Positions 56,978 to 64,000 of a DNA stretch of 64,000 bases are shown piece by piece. A program made the position numbers and the translations under genes. Source of the DNA: Opisthocomus hoazin (Eukaryota; Chordata; Aves; Opisthocomiformes; Opisthocomidae). Below the pieces are notes generated by a model. It made no database searches, had not been told where the DNA came from, and worked only from the letters and a program-made list of their open reading frames with translations. The DNA is taken from positions 310,001-374,000 of the forward strand of contig NC_134440.1 of NCBI RefSeq assembly GCF_030867145.1. The letters run 5' to 3'. Every line of letters begins with the position of its first letter. Position 1 is the stretch's first letter.

Positions 56978-59900
56978 GTGAGTCCGGACCCCCGGCCGCC
57001 CAGCCCCGGGGAGCCCCCCCCCGCCCCGAGCAGTGCCGTGGGACCCCCGGGGGGAGCGGGGTCCCGCCGCGCCCATCACCCCGCACCGGGGCTGCCGGGG
57101 CTCGCCCCCGTCACAGCCGGGACACCCCCCCCCCCGCTGCCCCGGGACCCCCCCTCGGGTCAGCTCCCGCCCGCTCCGCTCCCCCCGGCCCCACGCGTGT
57201 CCCGGGACGCGGAGCCCAGCCCGGCTCCCCCCCCCGAGCCGCGGGGGCTGGGGGGGGGGGCCGGTACCCGAACAGCCGCGGTTGCCAGGGCAACTGCATC
57301 CCGGGTCGCCATGGCTGCGGCGGGGATGCGGGGGGGCGCGGGGCGGGGGGGGTCCGGGCTCGGCAGGGTCGGTGCCGCCGGTGGAACCCCGGGGCGGGGG
57401 GCGGGGGTGCGGGCAAGCTGTGCCGGGAGCGATGGGGACGGAGCCGGGACGCGGAGCTGGGATGTGGAGCTGGGATGGAGAACTGGGATGCAGAGCTGGG
57501 ATATGGAACTGGGATGTGGAGCTGGGATACGGAACTGGGATGTGGAACTGGGATGGAGAACTGGGATGTGGAGCTGGGATATGGAACTGGGATGTGGAGC
57601 TGGGATACGGAACTGGGGTGCGGAGCTGGGATATGGAACTGGGACGGAGAACTGGGATGTGGAGCTGGGACGGAGAACTGGGACACGGAGCCGGGATGTG
57701 GAGCTGGGATGTGGGTTGAGGTGCAGAGCTGGGATGTGGAGCTGGAATGCGGAGCTGGGGTACAGAACTGGGATGTGCAGCCAGGGTGCGGGGCCGGGAT
57801 GCGGAACTGGGATGTGGGTTGAGGTGCAGAACTGGGATGCAGAGCTGGGATGTGGAACTGGGATATGGAGCCCGGGTTGCCCCGCTCCTGGGGCTGGGGT
57901 GCGGGAGGGGACGCGGGACAGACGCTCTCGAGCCCCTCGTCCGCCGGCCCCTCTCCCTCCCGCTCCCGTAAGGCCTCTGCCCCGGCACCAGCCCTGCCCG
58001 TCCACCGTCCCCTCCGGGAGGCACCAGCAACTGGGTTGAACTGGGTCGGACTGGGCTCCGCTGGGTCTCCCTGGGGCTCTGAGGGGTGCCACCCCCTGCG
58101 CAGGGGACGGGAACAGCGTTTCCCCCCGCCGCGTCCCCGGGCCCTCTCGCCAAGCCCGGGGCAAGCGGGGAGGGCCGGTGGCCGTTGTGCACCCCGGATC
58201 GTTTTGGGGGGCCGCTGCTGCCGGGCGGGCGGCGAGCCACGACCCCCGGAGCCCCGTGACGTCCCCCCCGGGGACGGTGCCAGGGCAGCGGGAGCCAGCC
58301 CGGGCCGGGGCCCAGGTTTCCCTGCCAGCAGCGATTACGGGCGATGTTCTGCTCCCTGGAGCTGGCGCGGGGAGTTGTTGCAGAGCCAAACGTGCCGGTC
58401 GCTGGGTGCCCGGCAGCGCAGCTGCGAGGGGGGGGGGCCGGGGGCTCTACTGGGCCCCTTTTTTCCCCACCTGATTTGCCCACGGGACCCTGCTGTGGGG
58501 CTGGGGCCGGGCTGGGGCTCACTAGAGGGCACCAAAGGATTGGGGACTGGGATGGGATGGGATGGGGTGGGATGGGATGGGATGGAATAGAATGTGATGG
58601 ACGGATGGGATAGAATAGGATGGGATAGATGGGATGGGATAGATGGGATGAGATGGGGTGGGATGGATGGGATGGGATGGGGTGGGATAGAATGGGATGG
58701 GATAGGATGGGATGGGATGGAGTGGAACAGAATGTGATGGACGGATGGGATAGATGGGATGAGATGGGGTGGGATGGGATAGATGGGATGGGATGGATGG
58801 GATGGAATAGATGGGATGAGATGGGGTGGGATAGAATAGGATGGGATGGGATGGATGGGATGGGATAGACGGGATGAGATGGGGTGGGATAGCATGGGAT
58901 GGGATGGGATAGATGGGATGAGATGGGGTGGGATAGAATGGGATGGAATGGGATTGATGGGATGAGATGGGATGGGATAGAATAGGATGGGATGGATGGG
59001 ATGGGATAGATGGGATGAGATGGGGTGGAATGGAATGGGATACATGGGATGGTACAGAATGTGACGGATGGAATGGGATGGGATGGAATAGAATGGGATG
59101 GATGGGATGCAATAGAATAGAATAGAATGTGGTGGAAGAGAATGGGATGGATGGGATTGGATAGGATGGAAGAGAGTGTGATGGATGGGATGGAAGAGAG
59201 TGTGATGGATGGGATGGGGCAGGGTGAGGTTTTGCTAGGGGTCTGCCAGGATGGCCAGGGCGCTGAGGCCTCGTGGGATCTGCCAAGGCAGCCACAGGAT
59301 GTTGGGTTGATGGAACCCAAGGGATGGGGTCTGTGGGGTCTGCCAGGGCACGGTGGATCTGATGGGTCTCAGGGGGCTGCCAGGACACCCAGGGGATGTG
59401 GCTGGTCCATGGGGTCAGCCTGGATGGTGCGGGGCCACCTCGCAGCCAGGGACCTGGCAGGACCCCGGCCGTGTCACCCCTCCAGCTCCGCGGGCTGGTG
59501 GCACAACATGGTTCCTGCGCATGGTGGGGTGCAGTGGGTCCCCTCCCCGCAGCTGGGACCAAGCGAGGTGTGAGCGTGCACCCCCAAAACGGGAGCACGG
59601 CCGGCGCTGGGGATTTTCACCCCTGGGCTGCCGGGATCCTGGCTCTGGCCTCTCCCCGGGGCCGGATTTCACGGTCCCTTCCGCCCCACGCGCGGCGGTG
59701 CGCTGGGTCCGGCACACGCTGTTCCCATCCGCGGCGCAGGTGAAGCCAACAGATGTGAGCAATTATTGTCCAATTTGGAGGCTCCCGGGCCCTGCCAACT
59801 TCTGGGCTCGGCAGCGAAGGAACAACCGCAGCATTGTTCGCCTTTATATAACGGCCCCGATCCCCGCGAGCCCGGGGACGCTGCCAGGGCCGTGCCTTGC

Positions 59901-62900
59901 ACGAAATGCGGCCCCCGCCCCGCAGTGCCGGCCCCCCGAATCTGCCGCCTGCGCACGTCCCAAGCCCCGAGCCGCTGGCTGTGCCCACCCCGAGCCCTGC
60001 GAGACCCCAGCCCGGCACCCCCGAGCATCCCCTGCCCCACAGCCTGGGGACAGAGCGGGGTCCCGAGGGGCTCAGTGCCAGGGTGGGGGGCTGTCCCCGT
60101 CCTCACCGCCGCCCGCTCCCCCCGCAGCATGGCGGAGGCGGAGGCCATCGAGAAGGAGCTGCTGGAGGATTACCGGTTCGGGCGGCAGCAGCTGATCGAG
60201 ATCTGGGGACACGCCTGTGCCATGGCCGTGACCAAGGTGAGCGGCCAGCAGGGCTGGGGTCACCCCACCAGGGCCGGGGGCTTCGCTCCCACCCTCGCCG
60301 TGTCCCCCCGTGTGGCCTTTCCCACCCCGAGCTGTGGTCCCCCAGACCGTGGCATGGGGACAGGGGACAGCCGGGGCGCGTGGCCGATGCTCCGGCCGTG
60401 CCAGGGCTGCAGCCTCTCCCCGGGTGGGTTTGGGTTTTGCACTCCTGAGCCCCCCCGCATCACTTCCCAGGGGGGCTCGCCCGGGACGGGGGTTACCCCA
60501 TCCACGGGAGGGGGACTCAGCCCTTCCCGGGCTGTCGGCACTGCTGGGCACCGGCCCCCCATCTGTGGGGAGGAGGGGGCTGGGGGGCTCCCGGGGGATC
60601 CCCGTGCCCTGGCAATGCTGGGAGCCCCGAGTGCTCGTGCTGGGTGTGAGGAAGAGGAGGAGGAGGCAGCGCGGGTGAGCGGAGGTGCAGCATCAAGGGC
60701 AGCTTTGTGCCGCGGAGGCCGGTGAGCTCCGTGCCCGCCTGGCTCAGCTTTTCCGTTGGAGCCGTCTGGGCCCTGCTCTGCCCTCGCCCGCTCCGAGGGC
60801 ACGGGAGCTGCCGCAGGAGGGGAGGCTTTCGGGTGCTGGAGCCTCTTAGGATCCTGGGGCTGCCCCGGGGCCGGTCCTGGTCCCACAGCGTGGGGCTGCC
60901 CACCGCTCCGTGGACCCCCGTACCGCAGCGTCCCCGGCTCCACTGCCAGCCCCAGCTGTGGAGAGCGGGGCTGAGCATCCTCCTCTTCCTCATGGGGCTG
61001 AGCATCCTCCTCATGGGGCTGAGCATCCTCCTCTTCCTCATGGGGCCAAGCATCCTCCTCTTCCTCGAGGGGCCGAGCATCCTCCTCTTCCTCATGGGGC
61101 CGAGCATCCACCTCAAGGGGCTGAGCATCCTCCTCGTGGGGCCGAGCATCCTCCTCTTCCTCGTGGGGCTGAGCCAGGGAGAGCATCTGTGGCCCCCAGC
61201 TCAGGCATCCCCCCACCCAGCCAGGGTCCCCAGCATCGTCCCCTCCCGCACGTCCCCGGGAGGCCCAGGGCAGCTGACGGCGGGGCCGGCGCTGGGGCAG
61301 GGCCAGGGCCAGGCAAGCGCGGCTTTGTCCAGCGCAGGCCGCGAGCAGGCCGCGCCGCGCGGGTCTCCGGCGGCTGGCTGGGCCCGGGTGCCAGGCTCCG
61401 CCAGCAGGAAAAAATCCGTCAAGGGATAAACAGAGCCTCCCTCCGCAGGCCGCTGGTATGCGGCGGGCTGGCGGGGAGCCCCGGCCGGCCACGGGCATCG
61501 GCCCTGTCCTGGCATCGTCCTCAACCCACGCTGGGCATCATCCCCACCCCACCCCGGGCACCATCTGCATCCCGCCACGGGCATCGTCCCCACCCCACTA
61601 CAGGTCCCGTTCTGCCTTGGGTGCCATCCAAGTCCTGCTGTGGGTGCCACCCCCATCCCACTGTGGGCAGTCTGTCCCCATCCCATCACGTGCCCCATCT
61701 TGCCATGGGGGCCGTCCCCATCCCACCTCGGGCATCGTCCCCACCCCACCGTGCCCTGTGCTGCTCACCCAGCAGCACATCCCCGCCGCGGGTCCATCCG
61801 CCCCTCAAGCCCTGGTCCCCCCCGTCCCTGCCACGTCCCCGGCGCTGGGTGCCGTCCCCGCGGGGCTCGGCGGTGGCACAGCGTCCTGGTCTCCCCTCGC
61901 AGGCCTTCCCGCTGCCGTCCCTGCCGCGGAAGCAGCCCACGGTGCTGGTGGTGTGCGGCCCGGCGCAGAACGGGGCCATCGGGCTCGTGTGCGCCCGGCA
62001 CCTGCGGATCTTTGTAGGTATCTTCCTCCTCCTCCCCTCCTCCTCCTCCTCTTCATCCCGGCGCGGTGCCGGGCTCCAACGCCGCATCGCCACCCTCCAG
62101 GACTACGAGCCCACCATCTTCTACCCCAAACGCTCCCCGGACCCCCTGTACCGGGATTTCACGACGCAGTGCGAGAAGATGGACATCCCCTTCCTCTCCT
62201 ACCTCCCCACCGAGGTGAACCCCCCGCAGCCGCCTGACCCGCTCCAATTTATTGTTATTTTTTTTATTAATTCCTCCCCCCCCCGCCCGGCCCTGCTGGG
62301 AGCCCGGGGATGCCACGAAATCCAGCGGCGGCTGCCGGGGCCCCGCCAGCCCCCGGCTCTGTTGTTGTTGGAAGCGTTGGGCTCGGCGGGAGGAATGTGA
62401 CCCGGATCGCTGCCCTGGCCAGGGCCACGCGTCTCGGCGTGCTGGGCTCTGCCCGGCCGCCGCGCCCCGAGCCCCCGCACCCCGAGCCCCACTGCGCTGT
62501 GGGGGGGGTTTGCTTGGCGGTGGCTGCTGGGTGGGTCTGTGGCTGCGGGAAGACGGGATCGCGGCGTGGGGCTCGGTGCCTGTCCCGTGGGGGGTGGGTG
62601 CCTATCCCGTGGGGGGCTCGGTGGCTGTCCCATGGGGGAGTGGGTGCCTGTCCCATGGGGGAGGTGGGTGGCTGTCCCATGGGGGTCTCAGTGCCTGTCC
62701 CTTGGGGGTTGGGTGCCTGTCCCGTGGGGGGTGCGGTGCCTGTCCCGTGGCAGGTGGGTGGCTGTCCCATGGGGGAGGGGGGGGTGGCTGGGGACCCCTG
62801 TCGCTGCCCACCGTGTCCACCCCCCAGGTGCAGCTGATCAACGACGCCTACAACGCGGTGGTGGACGCCGTGCTGGGAGCCGAGGCGGAGGCCGGTGAGG

Positions 62901-63771
62901 GGAGGGAGCCCTGCGCTGCCATCCTGGCCACCCTCCAGCACGTCCGCATCCCCATCGTCAGCTTGGACGTGCCCTCAGGTCCGGCACCGCGCTCAGCACC
63001 CCCCGGGGCAGGATGGGGACCCCCCCCGGGCTTGTCACCCTGCCCAGCGCGGCATCACCCTGGGCTCGGTGCCTGGGTGACGGGGGAGTCCCCGCCGTGG
63101 CCTCCCAGGGCGGGGACACCCCCGGGGACCCCCCCCACCCCCCATCCTCCTCGCCCCCAGCCTGGCAGCATCCCCGCCAGGAGCCGGGGCTGGCGGCCGC
63201 TCCCCACGGATGCGTTCGGGGCATCCACGATAAATAACAAAACTCCCCAAACTGAGACATGATGTCATTTGAAAACACCCGGGTGTCTGGTGGCCAGGCC
63301 TGGAAATGCCATCACCCACCCCCCCCCTCGCCGTGTTCCCCCCCCGAAGCCGCAAACGGGAGCCCTGGGCACAGCCGCCGGTGAATCCCCACCAAGAAAA
63401 ACCCTGCTGGGTGCCAGCGCAGGACGGCGATGCCGGGGGGGGGGGACACAAACACACGCACACCCCATCCTCCCCATCCCCACCACCCCAGAGCATCCTC
63501 CACCACCGCGGCCCCTGGGACCCCCCCCCCGGACCCCTTCCTCATCTCTTTTTCAGGGTGGGATGTGGAGGCCGGGAGCAGCGGTGGGCTCAGCCCCGAT
63601 GTCCTGGTGTCGCTGTCAGCGCCCAAGACGTGCGCCCGCCGCTTCCTCGGCCGCCAGCACTTCGTGGCCGGGCGCTTCCTCCCCGACGACGTGCAGAAGA
63701 AGTTCGAGCTCAACCCGCCCGAGTACCCCGGCACCGAGTGCGTGGTGGCCCTGCCAGCCCCCCGCCAATAA
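56931..63771 (+). CDS. YJEFN3: YJEFN3, YjeF N-terminal domain protein; six exons, 248 aa
   Basis: Joined exons 56931-56977, 60128-60236, 61903-62013, 62101-62214, 62828-62978 and 63557-63771 give 747 nt, 248 codons plus TAA, all GT-AG and in frame. It is the YjeF-N Rossmann-like fold of the NAD(P)HX epimerase family and paralogue of NAXE (AIBP), which promotes cholesterol efflux. The junction residues [20 protein letters not shown] align with the N-terminal helix start of NAXE, which supports exon 1. Family landmarks are [20 protein letters not shown] (66-85), VDAVLG (139-144), SLDVPSGWDVE (172-182) and [16 protein letters not shown]. The glycine-rich loop reads NGAIG where NAXE has NGGDG, so the aspartate is lost and epimerase activity is doubtful. 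It is about 50 residues shorter than human YJEFN3 (near 299 aa), mainly at the N-terminus. Confidence 0.94.
57437..57872. repeat. 13-bp minisatellite with 26-bp higher-order unit
   Basis: The basic unit is GAGCTGGGATGTG, alternating with AACTGGGATATG-type units to give a 26-bp period, roughly 33 copies. A longer variant containing GGGTTGAGGTGCAGA occurs at about 57712 and 57810, suggesting a further duplication. The array reads as an open frame on both strands (W/G/D/E-rich or P/S/I/H-rich). Confidence 0.93.
58547..59222. repeat. Pentamer satellite (GGGAT/GGAAT/AGATG family), ~676 bp
   Basis: Long runs of GGGAT interspersed with GGATA, GGAAT and AGATG pentamers, with an irregular higher order. 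The C-rich complement reads as an apparently endless H/P/I/S protein. A pure strand bias (G/A on +) extends over the whole array. Confidence 0.95.
59740..59880 (+). promoter_or_regulatory. YJEFN3: Candidate TATA promoter before YJEFN3 exon 2
   Basis: In an otherwise repetitive intron, this unique island holds CCAAT (59770-59774, within ATTGTCCAATTTGG), a SOX-like CATTGTT (59832-59838), AACCGCAG (RUNX-like), and TATATAA (59845-59851). The expected start, near 59878, is about 250 nt before exon 2. A transcript from here could use ATG 60129 in exon 2 and skip exon 1. No transcript evidence is available. Confidence 0.33.
60128..60236 (+). CDS. YJEFN3: YJEFN3 exon 2 (16-52)
   Basis: It completes Ser16 (AG|C) and reads [20 protein letters not shown] onward to MAVTK. 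Acceptor CCGCAG, donor AAG|GTGAGC. Confidence 0.94.
60967..61164. repeat. 27/21-bp minisatellite, 8 units
   Basis: Units GGGGCTGAGCATCCTCCTC plus TTCCTCAT (27 bp) or AT (21 bp, lacking six bases), in order 27-21-27-27-27-21-21-27, then a partial unit. All lengths are multiples of three, so frames stay open on both strands. Confidence 0.93.
61525..61760. repeat. Degenerate ~25-bp C-rich tandem repeat
   Basis: About nine diverged units of GGGCATCGTCCCCACCCCAC type. Older and less regular than the neighbouring array. Confidence 0.75.
61903..62013 (+). CDS. YJEFN3: YJEFN3 exon 3 (53-89), nucleotide-loop region
   Basis: 37 whole codons: [17 protein letters not shown] then [20 protein letters not shown]. 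Acceptor CTCGCAG, donor TTT|GTAGGT. Confidence 0.95.
62101..62214 (+). CDS. YJEFN3: YJEFN3 exon 4 (90-127)
   Basis: 38 whole codons: [20 protein letters not shown] then [18 protein letters not shown]. Acceptor CTCCAG, donor GAG|GTGAAC. Confidence 0.96.
62215..62827. other. YJEFN3: YJEFN3 intron 4
   Basis: 613 bp, including the minisatellite at 62574-62778. Confidence 0.9.
62574..62778. repeat. ~23-bp minisatellite, ~9 units
   Basis: Variable units of the form GGTGCCTGTCCCGTGGGGG with a short variable tail (20-25 bp), filling the centre of YJEFN3 intron 4. Each has a G5-6 run. Confidence 0.9.
62828..62978 (+). CDS. YJEFN3: YJEFN3 exon 5 (128-178)
   Basis: [20 protein letters not shown] through [18 protein letters not shown]. 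It ends one base into Gly178, with donor CAG|GTCCGG. Confidence 0.96.
62979..63556. other. YJEFN3: YJEFN3 intron 5
   Basis: 578 bp, GC-rich, with a few C and G runs, no array and no extra exon recognised. Confidence 0.9.
63557..63771 (+). CDS. YJEFN3: YJEFN3 exon 6 (178-248)
   Basis: Completes Gly178, then [38 protein letters not shown] and the C-terminal [20 protein letters not shown] at 63769-63771 lies inside the AATAAA poly(A) signal. Confidence 0.96.
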
Positions 63772-63772
63772 A
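63767..63772 (+). terminator. YJEFN3: YJEFN3 poly(A) signal overlapping the stop codon
   Basis: AATAAA spans 63767-63772 and includes the TAA stop. The downstream GCGCTTGGTGGCTCTTC is GU-rich. If used, the 3' UTR would be only about 15-30 nt. Confidence 0.75.
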
Positions 63773-64000
63773 AAGCGCTTGGTGGCTCTTCCCCGGGGGG
63801 TCGGGGTCCGCCTGGGGACGCGGGGTGAGGGGATGGGGACCAGGGTTTGGGCTGTGGGCTTGTGCTGGGGCTCGGTTCCATGCTCCGTCCACACTGGGGT
63901 CTCGACCCCCCCCCCCGCCTTTAGGGACAGACCTGGTGTGACCTCCTCTATCTCCTGTCCCACGGGGCCGTGGGCAGCTGCTGGGGTCCCATGGGTGGCT
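63772..64000. other. Region downstream of YJEFN3, no gene seen
   Basis: 229 bp of GC-rich sequence. In mammals the next gene is CILP2, and none of it is visible here. Confidence 0.7.

Larger units (their letters stand above)
56978..60127. other. YJEFN3: YJEFN3 intron 1, minisatellite-rich
   Basis: 3150 bp. It holds a 13-bp minisatellite (57437-57872), a pentamer satellite (58547-59222), a loosely repeated GGTCTGCCAGG stretch (59223-59470) and a short unique, motif-rich island (59735-59880). Confidence 0.85.
60237..61902. other. YJEFN3: YJEFN3 intron 2
   Basis: 1666 bp with two tandem arrays (60967-61164 and 61525-61760). Long ORFs on both strands here are caused by those arrays and the high GC content. 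Confidence 0.88.

Noticed and set aside
56969-59320. 783-codon minus-strand ORF rich in His, Pro, Ser and Ile
   Set aside because: It is the complement of the pentamer satellite and the 13-bp minisatellite; it has no domains and runs antisense through YJEFN3 intron 1.
60260-62400. 412-codon minus and 496-codon plus ORFs with acidic or basic repeats
   Set aside because: Driven by the 27/21-bp minisatellite and GC content; they lie in YJEFN3 intron 2 and overlap true exons out of frame.

Overview
This is vertebrate nuclear DNA and almost certainly a bird. It carries five CR1-type LINE fragments plus short CR1 tails, has no Alu or L1, and contains three intron-containing genes in the order GATAD2A - NDUFA13 - YJEFN3, all on the + strand. 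That is the gene order of human 19p13.11. In chicken the corresponding block lies, from memory, on a GC-rich microchromosome (chr28). The right third fits a microchromosome: very GC-rich, short introns, long C and G runs, and many minisatellites. The species cannot be fixed from the sequence alone.

Layout. Positions 1-21498 hold no recognisable coding exon and are probably intron 1 (5' flank not excluded) of GATAD2A. They contain one long CR1, a CR1 tail, a CpG-rich patch with a striking inverted repeat at 15261-15345, and scattered AT-rich motif clusters. Positions 21508-43672 hold ten coding exons of GATAD2A (p66-alpha, a NuRD subunit). They join without a frame error into 598 codons plus stop. 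The 3' UTR probably runs to about 48005. Positions 48006-54700 are intergenic: a 44-bp minisatellite, a minus-strand CR1 and no convincing gene. Mammals have the intronless kinase TSSK6 here and I do not see it. Positions 54842-56179 hold all five exons of NDUFA13 (GRIM-19, complex I), 144 codons. Positions 56931-63771 hold six coding exons of YJEFN3 (YjeF N-terminal domain, paralogue of NAXE/APOA1BP), 248 codons, with introns full of minisatellites. The last 230 bases hold no gene.

The three genes do not form a pathway. GATAD2A bridges MBD2/3 to CHD4 and ZMYND8 in chromatin. NDUFA13 is a one-helix accessory subunit of mitochondrial complex I. YJEFN3 is a presumed non-enzymatic relative of NAD(P)HX epimerase linked to lipid and cholesterol handling. 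NDUFA13 and YJEFN3 are only about 0.7 kb apart head-to-tail.

I found no clear new biological system. The most interesting unexplained items are the 23-bp-arm inverted repeat with mirrored YY1-like sites (15261-15345), a CpG-rich island inside the large GATAD2A intron (about 29480-31000), a possible TATA promoter just before YJEFN3 exon 2, an uORF overlapping the YJEFN3 start as ATGA, a YJEFN3 stop codon inside its own poly(A) signal, and inverted CR1 copies flanking GATAD2A exons 2-9. Exon coordinates come from reading splice sites and joining frames by eye. CpG richness and motif matches are visual and uncomputed.
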